A DNA stretch of 64,000 nt, from positions 284,371,679 through 284,435,678 of the forward strand of contig NC_079147.1 of assembly GCF_945859685.1 (NCBI RefSeq), written 5' to 3'. This document shows, piece after piece, positions 34,923-46,689 of the stretch. The DNA is from Eupeodes corollae. Lineage: Eukaryota > Arthropoda > Insecta > Diptera > Syrphidae. The translations under genes were made by a program, and so were the position numbers. The stretch's first letter is position 1; the number at the start of each line of letters is the position of its first letter. A model generated the notes under the pieces. It ran no database searches. It had not been told where the DNA came from and was given only the letters and a program-made list of their open reading frames with translations.

Positions 34923-37702
34923 AGGTCCCTAAATAGTCCACGTGCGTCCAAGGAATTGGCGTAGGCCCTAGACCGCTATAAAGCAGACATCACCACCATT
35001 CAGGAAATACGATGGGATGGGCCGGGAAAAAAGAGGTTGAAAAACTGCGATATTTACTATGGTGTCTGCTACCACGAAATCCAACAGCGCTTATTTGAAT
35101 GCGGTTTCGTCATTGGAGCCAGAATAAGGCAACAAGTCTTGAGCTATAGGTGCATCAATGAGCACCTCATGACCATACGCATTAGTCTGATATGCGCACA
35201 CCCCCACAGAAGAGAAAGACGACAACACCAAAGATATGTTTTTCGAGCTCTTAGACGAAACTTATGAGCAGTGTCCTAGCTACGATATTAAAACAGTCCT
35301 GGGCGATTTTAATGCCAAGCTAGGAAGGGAAGACATCTTTGGTGGAATAATCGGGAAGAACAGCCTGCACGACAACACTTCCGACAACGGATTCAGGCTC
35401 ATAGATTTTGCTGAGGTACGAAACGTCATGGAAGCCAGTACGCGTTTTCCACATCTCAACATCCACAAAGGAACTTGGACTTCTCCAGATCAATCTACCG
35501 TCAACCAGATTGACCATATATCGATCGACGCCAGACACTCTCAGCATCATGGATGTCCGAACTTTCCGACGAGCTAACATCAACTCGGACCACTACCTCG
35601 TTGTAGCCAAGGTATCACTTCGGGTTTCCAGACCCAAGGCAAAACAGGGAAGTGCTGGGAGAAGGTACAACATCGAACGGCTACAACCGCAAGAGATCGC
35701 CAAATCCTTTTCCGACCGAGTTACAAGTTACCTCTCTTGAAGTTCTCTGCTGCCAACAGAATGTATCGAAAACCAGTGGCAACATTGCCAAGATGCAATC
35801 AGAGAAGCCGCCTCTGATGTGCTGTGTTTCAAGCAGCCACCAACCAGGAATCCCTGGTTTGATGAGGAATGTTAGCAGGCAAATGCAGCCAAACAACAGG
35901 CACGCAAAGCGGCGCTGCAAAAAAGGACGAGAGCTGCTCATGAGCTCTATGAGCAGAAGAGGCGAGAAGAAAACCGTGTTCTTAGAAGGAAAAAGAGATG
36001 GCATGTGAAGCGTGCGGTCGAAGCAGGAATGAAGTTCGGAAGTCTTATGAACAGGTGAAATGAAATTCACAGGAACATAAACCTAGAACTGAAGGCTGCA
36101 AAGACGAAAGTGGAAACATCATAGTGGAACCGCAGTCAATGCTGAGGATATGGTAGGACCACTTCTGCAGACTGTATAACGGCGATGAAGAACTGAATTC
36201 CGCTGTCAGGCAGGATGACCCATTCGATATAGACGACAAAAGCCAACAATCCCGTCCTCCCGACTTAGACGAAGTAAAGATTGCCATATCTAAGCTGAAG
36301 TCTAATAAAGCCGCTGGAACGGATGGCTTAAATGCCGAGCTCTTAAAACCAGCTGCAGATAAGTTGGTTAGGAGCATGCACCAACTTATCTGTAAGATAT
36401 GGTCGGCTGAAAGCATGCCCGATGAATAGAACCTCAGTATTGTTTGCCCGATACTGAAAATAGGAGACCCTCTTAACCGCACGAACTATAGAGGAGTCAG
36501 TCTACTTAACATCACCTATAAAATCTTCTCTGCCGTAATATGTGAACGTCTAAAGCCCATCGTCAACAACCTGATAGGTCCTTATCAGTGTGGTTTTAGA
36601 CCAGGTAAGTCCACAGTCGACCAAATTTTCACATTACATAATCCTAGAAAAATCCCAAGAACACCAAATCTACATTCATCGATTTAAAGGGCGTATATGA
36701 CAGCATCTACAGGGATAAGCTGTATAGAGCCAATTCTAGTTTTGGCATCCCTGCCAAACTTGTCCGATTGTTCAGGATGACCATGGAGAATTCACGCTGC
36801 TCCACAAAGGTTGGAAACAAATTAACAGAACCTTTCCATGTCAAAAAAGGTTTTAGACAAGGTAATTCGCTCCCATATGATTTTTTTAACATCGTGTAGA
36901 GCTTACACGTCAACACTAGAGGCACTATCTTTCAAAAGTCTGTCCAATTACTAGCATATGCTGATGACATTGACATAATCGGAAGAACTCAGCGTGATGT
37001 CAATGGGGCTTTTGTGAGTATTGAGGCATAGGCGGCAAAATTGGGTATAACGGTTAATCAGCGCAAAACAAGGTACATGCTATCGTCAATATACATACAA
37101 CACTGACCTCTTGGTCAAAACGTCACCATCGACAGACGTAACTTTGAGGAAGCCAACGACTTTGTCTACTTATGCTCCACTGTAAACCCAGAAAACAGCA
37201 CCAGCGCTGAGATCAAATGCAGAATAACTGTTGCTAACCGCTGTTTCATTGGGTTAAGAAAGCAATTGGGTGGTAAAGTCCTCTTTTGAGGGACCAAAGT
37301 GTTGCTTTATAAGACCCTTATCATCCCCGTCCTGCTATACGGTGCAGAAGCATGGACTATGACAAAAGCGGATGAAAGCGCCTTGGGTCGGTTCGAGAGA
37401 AAAGTTCTTAGTGTGATCTACGGTCCCGTATGCATCGAAAGTGTAGGAGAAAATGGAACGACGAGCTGTACGGGGTGTTCAGCGATGTAGACTTTGCCAG
37501 AAGGCTAAATGCCAACTACTAAGATGGCTGGGTCACATAGAGTGCATGGAAACCAATGCTCCGGACCGGAAAGTCTTCGAATCCACACCCACAGGACAGC
37601 GCAGCAGAGGAAGACCACGGATCAGGTGGCGCGCACAAGTGCAAGGTGACCTCACCCAACTTGGAGCGCGAAACTGGAGACATCTAGCTAGGGACCGAGC
37701 AT
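34923..37702 (+). pseudogene. RTE-clade LINE, subfamily A, copy 3
   Basis: Starts abruptly inside the endonuclease at the VRSLNRPRA region and proceeds through IQEIRWDGPGKKRLKN (35000), VLGDFNAKLGREDIFGG (35298), SDHYLVVAKVSLRV (35588), KSNKAAGTDGLNAELL (36300), a degraded palm, LLAYADDIDIIGRT (36948), IIPVLLYGAEAWTMTKADES (37319) and GRPRIRWRAQVQGDLTQLG (37608). It ends within ARDRA at 37702 and runs into an A-rich junction, so the (TAAG)n end is missing. Many stops are present, for example TAG at 36153 and 36428, and the first catalytic region of the RT is deleted or scrambled near 36660. Confidence 0.82.
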
Positions 37703-39613
37703 AAAAAAAATACATGAATACATCTAAAAATATTTTTAAATACGTCTCAAAAACTTCGTTTCCCTGAGAAGTATCACCCCTTGATAACTCAGAACTCTTT
37801 GCAAAAATTGACGACCTGCAATGTAAGACCAACGTTTACAGATTGTATATAACAAAACCCATATTTATATCTTCGTCATCATCCTTGTTTTCTGTTTAGT
37901 TTAAGTCTCGAACTTTCTCTTCACACAAATTTAAAACGTGTCCTCCACTGTATCCAATGAATGGTTTAAAGACTTCAGCATAAATAGAAAAACACAAAAA
38001 ACAAACACATTTCTGATAAACTCCATACAAACACTCGAAAAACCAAGCTCTGTCGGTTGGCTTCGATTGATGGTCACAAAATGTCACTAAAGTGTTATCT
38101 ATTTGGTGGACCTCCAAAAACCTCCATTGAAATTCTCATTTTATCGTCAAATTGCACCCTAGGAACCGTTCCGTTCGCTGGTGGTTCTATATTCTTTCTC
38201 ACTATTCCGCAGTGGCCAATTTGGATTCGGTTCTCAGAAAACGTATGTACAAACAACATAATGCTTGGCTGAATTTGTCCTGGCGCAATTGTTCCTAATT
38301 TAAGCACCAGATAAATAGAAATTTGCATTTTCAAAGCTTCGTTCTAGAAACGGCCAAATAGGAATATTGTGTACGTCGTCGTCGTCGTAGGTATCATATG
38401 CATCAGATCTCGAACGACATACGAACGAAATTTTCCACCTCGACTCGAACGTCGTTTGTTTAATAGTCGGGATCCCTCTCATTAGAGTCACTTTCGACGT
38501 TGTCCTTGTGCCGTTGCCGCTGCCACCCGACGCTATCATACTCGTATTTCGTCCTCTTAAAATTTATGTAGGCTAAAACTTTACCGAACTGATTTTGATG
38601 AACGGTCGGTACAACACGGTCCACCGAATTTCCATCTAAACCAAAACCTCATATAGGGAGAGGAATACCCGAGAAACCTACTGCACCTACGTTGGAGGGT
38701 TGAAATAGTTTATGGTTCATAACTTTTAATCATATCCAAGGATATAATTACCATGGCGTATGCAATATCTTCCTCCACCGCCCCCCCTCCCTTCCTATAC
38801 ACGCATCTGCACTAAACTCACCCCATACAAAGTGCTACAAAAACTATGCCAACTATGGGAATAAGCCCAGCACACGGGACGGTGGCATTGACTGCATTTT
38901 TATGGGCTCGTCGTCCTTGATGACCAAGTTCTAATGAAACGCCACATATTCCCTCCCAGAAAAAAAAAATCCTTTGACTTAGAGGTAATGCAATCTCCAT
39001 ATAATACCAGCAGAAGCATCAGCAGCTCGACTAAGCCTCAATGTAATCGGAAGGGAAATACAAGCACCAAGCATCAAGGACCGACCCACTTTGTCCATCA
39101 GAGAGCAATAAAATCCGCCAAATTCAAATTTGAAATATAGAGGGACCTAGTATCAGGCTCACCTAAATGGAATGAGGCCGCTTTAGCGTTAGAAACATAA
39201 GGATTGAGGATATGCGAGGGTGACATCGAGGCGTGGATTGTGCTTGGTGCGTTGTCGTACCCGCTGCCGTTCGTTGGCTGGGAAATTAGAAAAGTTCCGT
39301 TTGTGCTCACTTTTGGCATAGAGCATGACCTAGTATCGAAATGTACCCACCTATGTAACTACCTACCAAGTAAGTCCATACTTATCCGGTGTGTATATTC
39401 ATTTACTAAAAATCAATGACAAAAAGGATGCACGGTTCCAGCATAAGGAACTTTTACTATACACAGATCCAGGTACCAAAACAGATATACAGTCAAAGCG
39501 GAGCGGAACGCAAATAGGTTTGCACATTTCACATTGACGGCATCGTCAGGAGAATATATGAGGTCAAAAAATGTTGGCACTGCTATATTTGCGTGCATCC
39601 AGAGAGATAGTGG
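37703..39613. other. No gene recognised; noncoding DNA
   Basis: Unique-looking sequence including a GTCGTC run (38372-38386) and a C-rich patch at 38775-38792. Short open frames have no recognisable domain. Its right end is a gap, so it may not be physically adjacent to the gypsy element. Confidence 0.5.
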
Positions 39614-39813
39614 NNNNNNNNNNNNNNNNNNNNNNNNNNNNNNNNNNNNNNNNNNNNNNNNNNNNNNNNNNNNNNNNNNNNNNNNNNNNNNNNNNNNNNN
39701 NNNNNNNNNNNNNNNNNNNNNNNNNNNNNNNNNNNNNNNNNNNNNNNNNNNNNNNNNNNNNNNNNNNNNNNNNNNNNNNNNNNNNNNNNNNNNNNNNNNN
39801 NNNNNNNNNNNNN
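39614..39813. other. Assembly gap of exactly 200 N
   Basis: The round length suggests a placeholder or estimated size. Open frames drawn across it are artefacts. The gypsy pol frame enters directly from its right edge. Confidence 0.98.
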
Positions 39814-39814
39814 A

Positions 39815-41281
39815 TACGGGGTAGGGGCCGTGCTCTCACATATGATTGATGGTGAGGAACGCCCAATACTGTTTGCATCGTCTACTCTTAGCGACACTGA
39901 AAAGAAATATTCCCAGCTTCACCGTGAAGCATTGGCAATTGTTTATGCAGTTCGAAAATTTCACCGATATTTGTATGGCAATAAATTCATTTTGCTAAGC
40001 GATCATAAGCCTCTACGGGAAATTTTCGGACACAATAAACAAACGCCTGCAGTAGCAGCTGCGCGCTTACAGAGATGGGCTATTTTTCTAGGGCAATATT
40101 CTTATGAAATTAAGTACAAAAAGGGAACAGAGCTTGGACATGCCGATGCCCTCTCTCGATTACCATCTGTAGAGACTACAGGTGAAGAGTCTGATATGAT
40201 TTGCAATTTGAACGTCCATGGTTGTCTGTCCGATTTACCCATACAATTTTCTGATGTTATAACTGAAACGAAAAACGATACAAATTTGGTACAAGTAATG
40301 AAATATGTAATGGAGGGTTGGCCCAATAAAAAGTACAGTGATGAAATAGGTTTATATTTTAAACAGCGAATTTCATTGTCATGCGAAGATGGAACATTAT
40401 TTTACGGCTCGCGAGTAGTTATACCTTGTACAATGAGACGAAAGATTCTTGAGCTATTGCATGCGGGACACCCTGAAATAATGAAAAACACTAATGCTCA
40501 ATCAGTTATAGAGCAATTATCTTGCTGGTTTGCAATTTATGGATTGCCACAACAGTTGGTTTCAGATAATGGTCCACCATTTGGCTCAGGGTTGTTCTTA
40601 AACTTTTGCGAAGCAAATGGCATAAAAGCTTTAAAAAGCCCACCTTACCACCCGGAATCTAATGGGCTCGCGGAAAGAGGTGTACAAACGATTAAAACTG
40701 TTTTAAAAAAATTTTGTGTAGAAAAACCACGTACGAAAGGTGAATTTCAGAGAGTCCTTAGCTCAGCATTATTTAATTATAGAAACACACCGACAACAAC
40801 AACACGTAAAACGCCTTCAGATTTATTATTTACGTATAAACCAAGAACACTTTTAGGCTTAATTAAACCGAAATGTGAAAATAGCCATAAAGAATGTAAC
40901 GAAAATAAACAAAAAGAAAAAAAGGAAAATGTAAACTTAAACCAAAATTCTATAAAACCAAACATTAAACAAAAAACGAACGAATATAAAGTAAATGAAA
41001 TTGTATTGTATAAGTGTGATTATAAAAATTATTTAAAATGGAAACCTGTAAGAATTATAAAAAAATTAAGTTTGATAAGATATCTAATAGAAAAAGAAGG
41101 AAGACAAATTCAAGCTCATGTAAATCAAATTAGGAAGTCAAATGCTAAAAGAGTAAGATTTTCAAGTTTCAAAAATTATTATAACCAGCCGAGCGAGAAT
41201 CTTAATATAAATCATAAAAAAAAAACAGAATGTAAATCAAAAGCAATGTGTTACAAGCAATCCTTATCCAATATCTACTAG
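39815..41281 (+). CDS. Ty3/gypsy pol 3' part: RNase H and integrase with internal deletion
   Basis: The frame is open from the gap, so the true start is upstream. It begins YGVGAVLSHM, the RNase H motif that follows the Asp of DAS in pol. Next come ALAIVYAVRKFHRYLYG, LLSDHKPL (39998) and a chromatin-proximal HADALSRLP (40139). The integrase starts at RRKILELLHAGHPEIMK but jumps in frame at about 40485 to NTNAQSVIEQL. This removes the rest of the HHCC zinc finger and the first catalytic Asp. The remaining core has VSDNGPPF (Asp) and, 35 residues on, the Glu of NGLAERGVQ. A C-terminal module KVNEIVLYKCDY and PVRIIKKLSLIRYLIE follows. No env-like frame follows. The element resembles Mag or K02A2.6-type gypsy elements. 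It cannot integrate by its own integrase. Confidence 0.88.
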   Translation, partial: YGVGAVLSHMIDGEERPILFASSTLSDTEKKYSQLHREALAIVYAVRKFHRYLYGNKFILLSDHKPLREIFGHNKQTPAVAAARLQRWAIFLGQYSYEIKYKKGTELGHADALSRLPSVETTGEESDMICNLNVHGCLSDLPIQFSDVITETKNDTNLVQVMKYVMEGWPNKKYSDEIGLYFKQRISLSCEDGTLFYGSRVVIPCTMRRKILELLHAGHPEIMKNTNAQSVIEQLSCWFAIYGLPQQLVSDNGPPFGSGLFLNFCEANGIKALKSPPYHPESNGLAERGVQTIKTVLKKFCVEKPRTKGEFQRVLSSALFNYRNTPTTTTRKTPSDLLFTYKPRTLLGLIKPKCENSHKECNENKQKEKKENVNLNQNSIKPNIKQKTNEYKVNEIVLYKCDYKNYLKWKPVRIIKKLSLIRYLIEKEGRQIQAHVNQIRKSNAKRVRFSSFKNYYNQPSENLNINHKKKTECKSKAMCYKQSLSNIY

Positions 41282-41486
41282 ATTACGTTCAAAGGTAAAT
41301 TTAGAGATTGATTGAATTATATACATATATGTATGTACCTAAGTGTATTTTATCTACATATATATTTATTTAACTATATACCTCATACAAATGAATTACA
41401 AAAAAAAAATGAAATTTGAATTACATAAATATAATATATATTTTAAGATTTGAATTTGGTTAATTTAATTAAGGAAGGAGTTGATA
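41282..41486 (+). other. Gypsy 3' untranslated region with polypurine tract
   Basis: AT-rich spacer between the pol stop and the LTR. AAGGAAGGAG at 41471-41480 is a fair polypurine tract just upstream of the LTR start. Confidence 0.5.
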
Positions 41487-41698
41487 TGTAATTGTAAATT
41501 ATGTATTTATTTGAATTTATAATTTTATGTATAGATCTATTACTCTCTGACTCTCCTTTACATTAAGGTTATACTATGAGCGTCGGGTGTAGGTACCTGA
41601 GTTTTAAGTTTGAATGATGTGAGTCAGTGAGGTTTAGATCAAGGTACTGCAAACATTAAGATTACTAATAAAACTTAAACAGAAATTATAACGAAACA
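41487..41698 (+). repeat. Candidate 3' LTR of the gypsy element
   Basis: Begins TGTAATTG after a polypurine tract and may end AACGAAACA. An AATAAA signal lies at 41667-41672. The length of about 212 bp fits small gypsy LTRs. The 5' LTR is not in the window, so the ends rest on TG...CA form only. Confidence 0.45.
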
Positions 41699-42124
41699 CG
41701 AATTGTTTTTTTTTATTAAGAACATATTATTCCGAAGCATTCACTTGAACTACGATATTTTTGTTCATATAAATAATGCCGTAATTTTGTTAATTTCATC
41801 CTTACAAAAATTGGCTAAGACTTTACTTTCGCATCATAATCCGAAAACTTGAACCAAGAGATCATTTACTGATTTGGGAAAATTCTTTCCAGAATTCTTG
41901 AATTGTCCGTAAAACTGAACCAGATTCTTGTCGTGAAACCATTTTCAGCAATGGACTCATTTCTGGCTTAAGCGGTATTTTAGTCACTAGTAAATTTTTT
42001 GTTTTTACAGTAAAAACTCTTTACTGTTAGCTGTTAGCTGAAGTTTGCATGCCAAAAAAGTTATCGGCCCATTAGGATTATAGTCTTTAAAGTAGGTGCC
42101 AACATCGCAATAATTGGTTAACGA
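41699..42124. other. No gene recognised
   Basis: AT-rich sequence between the LTR and the transposase remnant. It may include decayed mariner upstream sequence, but nothing could be read. Confidence 0.4.
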
Positions 42125-42340
42125 AGAAAAAGGGTTTTAAAAAGATGGCACAGTATAATATTTTGCACGAGCAACCTTTATTTTGTTGCACAAAAAGTTC
42201 GTTGACCAAATCATTTCGATAAATTGACTTGTGGCTAATCCACATAATTCATTTGATTTGTCCCTCAGGGACTTCTTCTTTTGTGGTTATGTCAAAAGTC
42301 CTTTCTTATGTTGATTAGCAAGCAATTATTTAGTAGCCAA
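42125..42340 (+). pseudogene. rosa-like (DD41D) transposase fragment, copy 2
   Basis: Reading one frame from 42165: ARATFILLHKKFVDQIISIN, then a stop, LVANPHNSFDL and SLRDFFFCGYVKSPFLC. This matches ARAT-DLL--KFGD-IISR, NWPPRSCDL and TPLDFFLWGYVK of DD41D transposases and aligns with the copies at 7.5 and 61.6 kb. Just upstream, GATGGCACA at 42145 fits the QQDGAT codons in a broken frame. No ends were found. It is a short dead fragment. Confidence 0.6.
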
Positions 42341-43424
42341 TATTTCACTTAATATTGACGAAATAAAACTATGTTGAATGCTTCACATGGGCGCGAGCAA
42401 CGAAAGACAAATGAATTAGAAAATATGAGTTTATATACGTTTGAAGACATATTTCCACACAAATTCTTAACAAAACGATAACAATATAGTTTCTATTTGA
42501 TTCATGATGCATACTATTACTTTTAATATCAGGTATTAATAAATTTAAGAAAACAAAATGTATTCGTCGAGAAAAAAATTTTAGTTGATACGAACTTCAA
42601 ACTTTATTCGCATTCGACATTATCCACACTCGCAACGAATAAAATAATCACACGTACATAACCTAAAAAAATCATTCTTGATTTGGCTTCGCTGGTGAAT
42701 GGTGTTCGGCAGTGGCTTCTTGAAAAAATAACTTTTTCTTTAAAACAAATATAGCTTCGACCGCATTTTCTCAATCGTTTGTTTTTAAAACAAATCACAA
42801 TAATGATGAAAAAAAAAAACAATTGTCAAAGTCAAACTTTATTCCCAACAAATTAAAAACTCTCATGTGAAAGAAAGGTCAAAATTCACGAATATTCGTT
42901 AATTTATTGGTCGTTGGTCGTGCTCATGTGAATAGTGCTTAAGTAGACTGAAAGAAAGTGGAGCAAAAATTGCTGTCGTAATTCGTAAAGGCATACACTA
43001 GAAATTCTAATTGATCCTTAAATGTCATAAAATGTCTGTTTACACCAAAATTCTGGATATTTTATTTAAATTTTGGTTTTGAGCTAAAAAAAATAAAAGA
43101 TAAAAAAAAAACAGCTTGAAAGGACACATCCGATACAAAATATGTTTTCATTCAGTCTTAAATTCTCTTACAGTCAATTCCTTGAAAGAGTTCTAATATA
43201 AAACTCGATCTTATAACTCTCTTTTTTTAATACATATGTTTTATGCGTTTCACAATGATGTAATGGTTGGGCTCATCACAATTATTTTAAATTTTGTTTG
43301 AAATTGAAGTTTAAAAAATATTTAGAACTTTTCACTTTTAATTATTTCCTAAGAACTCAGTGTAAATTTATTATTGAGTTTTTTTTTCCTCTCAGTTAAA
43401 TAAAACTTATCTAACAAAAAATAT
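42341..43424. other. No gene recognised; AT-rich
   Basis: Nothing identified on either strand apart from possible outer parts of repeat R after about 43080. Confidence 0.4.
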
Positions 43425-43965
43425 TGCTGTTAACATTCAGTAAAATTTTGTAGAAAAAAATCGAATAGACAGTTTTTGTACAAAAAATTAAAAACCTAAA
43501 CAAAATTTAACAAAAGTTCGTAAAAATTGATTTTCGATTCAAATATCTAATCAAAAATTTGAAATATTGGCTTCAAATTAATTTTATCCTATAAGAAATA
43601 TTGTTTTCAATACTCAGTAAAATTTTGAAAAAAATCGAATTGACAGTTTTTGTACAAAAAACTAAAAACCTAAAAAAACATTAACAAAAGTTGGTAAAAA
43701 TTTATTTTCTACTTAAATAGCTTTCAAAATTTAAAAATATTGGCTTCAAACTTATTTTATTTCACAGAAAATATTGTCCTCGATATTCAGTAATTTTTAT
43801 ATAAAAATCCAACAGTCCGTTTTTTCATAAAAAATAAAATCTATAAAAAATAGTATGCAAATTTGGTAAAAATTGATAGGAGTACATATAGACAAATTTT
43901 TAAGCAAAACAAATCGACAGACGGGATGTTAAGTTATGAGTGTGGGTCGCATCGCAGCCTCTTTT
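43425..43965 (-). repeat. Repeat R, copy B, with internal ~175-bp tandem units
   Basis: On the minus strand it starts with the R end motif (GATGCGACCCACACTCATAA; top-strand position about 43937) followed by repeated units. The core ATWGACAG occurs at 43465, 43639 and (as CCAACAG) 43809, a period near 170-174 bp. Each unit also holds a GGCTTCAAA-type block. The palindromic end of R is missing. Confidence 0.6.
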
Positions 43966-45779
43966 TTGAATTTTTGGTTTTAAACATATTTTGCGTTTTT
44001 GGTTCTTATAAAATTTCGAAGTGGTCGCTGTAAGTAGACTTTTGACATTATTGCATTGCATAATATCTGCGGTAAGACTGTCCATGGACCTAAGGTTGTT
44101 GAAATTGTCACAGGGTCCGTAGACCTTAGGATTTCCTTGCAATGTCTGCATAAACTTCAAATCACCGTGAAGAGGGCAATATATTTTATAATAATCACTG
44201 AAACTTGCTTATCGTTTTTCAAAATAAAATATGACCAAATGAATATTACGAATTTTTGAAAGGAAGTAATTTTCAAATAGACGGTTTTCTGTCTTTAAAC
44301 TGACAAAATGTCTGCCTACGCATTTGTCTAATTATCATGTTCATTGACACAATATAAGTGTTAGATTTGAAACTATTCTTTGACATAAGAGTTTTAAGGA
44401 CTAGAACTTTGTCAAGAAGTTGGCCGTTATAAAAGATTACTTTTGTTTCTAGAATGTCTATTTTGATTACTTTAGTTCTGTTTACTAACAAGTCAATTAT
44501 TTTTTGGTCTCATAAATAAATATTGATTTTTATAAAAATAAAGCACTATTGATAAAAATTCCTTTGTAATAATAATTCTCTTGGTTTACATTTCTGTGGT
44601 TGTTTTAATTCCAGCTCATTCATAAATTCTTTTTTGTTTTGTTGTTTTTTTATAAAATTTTCAATATAAATTCAATTTTCCAACTGACCTCATTTCAATG
44701 ACCCTCAATGTTCGAACGCAATTCATTCTTATTGTTCTGGTTGCTCCATATTCCTTATGCGCACTATCATGGGTGTCTCCAATATTATGGACTTTTATTT
44801 ATTGACAGTTCCATCACATTGCATGTCTCTCTATAACAAAACATACAAACAAATTATTATTAAAAAATAAAATCTCTCTCCATTCGCTTTTCTGTGTTCT
44901 ACATATTTCGTCCTTTATAAATGTAGTGCATTCTCTGTACAATATTTACCCGGCACTCACTTGAGTGACATACTGCAATCAATCAATCAATCTATATCAA
45001 TCCTGTGCACTAACTAAATATATGCGGTTTTGAGTGTTTATGTGAAATCCTGCAAAGGACATTGTATGTTGTGTTCATGTACATGCAGTGAAAGGATATT
45101 GTGCGGGTTATTAAATTACACACAATGAAATATGTTCTCGCATAATTTTTGCTGATTTATAGGTCGATATTTTTTACCCACTGGTAGAAAGTGAATTAAT
45201 CCTTTTTCACTTTTATAATTTAAGATTAGCATTTATGTGAAAATAAATTCGAACGCGAAACCATTAATATCTACAAATTGACTTTTATTTGATTTCATGA
45301 TATTTTTAATTAATTTTTTCGATAATTGAATGATTTTCCAGACTAGGATTTTTTTTACCTTATTTTTTAATCAGTTTCATTTTATTCTTGATCTAACTTT
45401 AATTTAAATTTCTTATTTAATTTTCATTTCATCAAACAAAACTTTGTGATTAGATTCAAATTAATAATTTTCGAAAGATGCAATTTTAAATAATTATTTT
45501 AAATAAGAGGTAAATCTGATTACCAATCCTGCAGGCTTACTTTAGCCAGTTCATTGAAAGAGTGAAACAAGCTGTACCCGATGCCTTCATCTAGAACGAG
45601 CAGGTGGCATGAAATCTGGGGCCCGTTCGAAAGTAAAATTTTACGTAAAATTGTAAACACTTATCTGAGGAAGAACGATTCTGAAAACGGTATCATTGAC
45701 AGTTTGTAATCCACTTCGATACAGATATTAAGGTCTGTAGAATCTGATGGGCTGGACCCTCAGCTCGCATAAGGGAAGA
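43966..45779. other. No gene recognised
   Basis: AT-rich DNA with a (CAAT)n run at 44975-44990. No coding pattern with support was found. Confidence 0.45.
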
Positions 45780-46240
45780 GAAACCATTCCAAAAATTCCT
45801 TCGTAGTTTAATATACCTATGTATGGTAGGCACCGTCCTGACCTGTCAATACTCTGCAGTCTGTGCAATCGCAACGAACGTCCTTGTCCAATTTAAAATG
45901 AGTTTAGGATCAGACACTTCGGTAAACAAAGTCTGAATGATACTGAGCTGCTTAACATACTAAACGGATCCGTTGGATGGGATGCACTTTACTCGTATGT
46001 TGTTGCTGCGCTTCGATATAGAAATTGTATAGTAAACGAAGATTTCTAGATACCTAAAATTATTATTTGCTATAATTTTGTTTTAACCATTGCCACTATA
46101 AATATTATTTGTATATTTCAAAATGTCAGTCTGGTAGACGGCCATAGGCCAAACCATTGTGACTTAAGATAAGCTTTTGTTGAATATATAACAAATTGTT
46201 ACTTTGTACTTAAAATGAAATAAAGAGTCAATTAAAACTT
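45780..46240 (+). pseudogene. LINE C-terminal fragment with CCHC-like motif and 3' UTR
   Basis: The frame from about 45822 reads RHRPDLSILCSLCNRNERPC, then a stop, then EFRIRHFGKQSLNDTELLNI, LNGSVGWDALYSYVVAALRY and NCIVNEDF before a stop. C-x2-C followed by a conserved R-RHFG-----D block is typical of the ends of Jockey/R1/I-type polyproteins; the His and last Cys appear lost to a small deletion. An AT-rich 3' UTR with AATAAA at about 46212 follows. It does not match the other LINE families in this window. Confidence 0.5.
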
Positions 46241-46259
46241 AACTTGGTAGGCAATAGTG

Positions 46260-46400
46260 TTGCAAACCAAGCTTACGCTAAAAAGATGGCTAAGACCAGG
46301 AAGACAAAACCCTTGGGATGTGCAACTGGATGAAAGAACGGTGTCGTCTCGTGATCGGGATTAATTAAGAGAATTGTTGGGGCCGCATGCGACCCACATT
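46260..46400 (+). other. Possible RTE/CR1-type polyprotein tail
   Basis: One frame reads KMAKTRKTKPLGCATG; another reads RWLRPGRQNPWDVQLDERTV and RDRD followed by LRELLGPHATH. This has the RPRR--W-------SRD----R style of LINE tails. Very short and uncertain. Confidence 0.25.
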
Positions 46401-46689
46401 TATATTAATTTATCATTGGTACATTTAAAAATGTGTAAAGGTTTTATTTTTTTTAATAGCAAACAGTCATTTCAAGAACTTTAAAATTCCTGTTTAAGCT
46501 GTTTTCTATACAGATATTCGAGACGCTTAGTCAAATTAGAAACATTTTTGGCTGGACTCGAATTTATTTTTAAAACACTATCAACAGTTTTTTTTAAAGA
46601 AGAGAGTTTTGCTACTTATTAAATTTTGAGCATTCAAACATGCTATAACGGACATAAACGACGCACCAAATTTTTGCATGAACAAAAAC
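46401..46689. other. No gene recognised
   Basis: Short AT-rich spacer before the family-K LINE. Confidence 0.4.

Noticed and set aside
34440..37702. Twin-primed single RTE insertion
   Set aside because: The inverted and direct parts cover overlapping regions and belong to different subfamilies.
38300..38539. Small minus-strand protein near the GTCGTC run
   Set aside because: Its Asp-rich tract is the microsatellite and no homologous pattern was recognised.
39534..39897. Open frames running across the N block
   Set aside because: They are produced by reading N as sense codons.
43900..44160. 86-residue minus-strand protein ending in TSRLSICFA
   Set aside because: Its C-terminus is repeat R end sequence (the GATGCGACCC region), so the frame is fortuitous.
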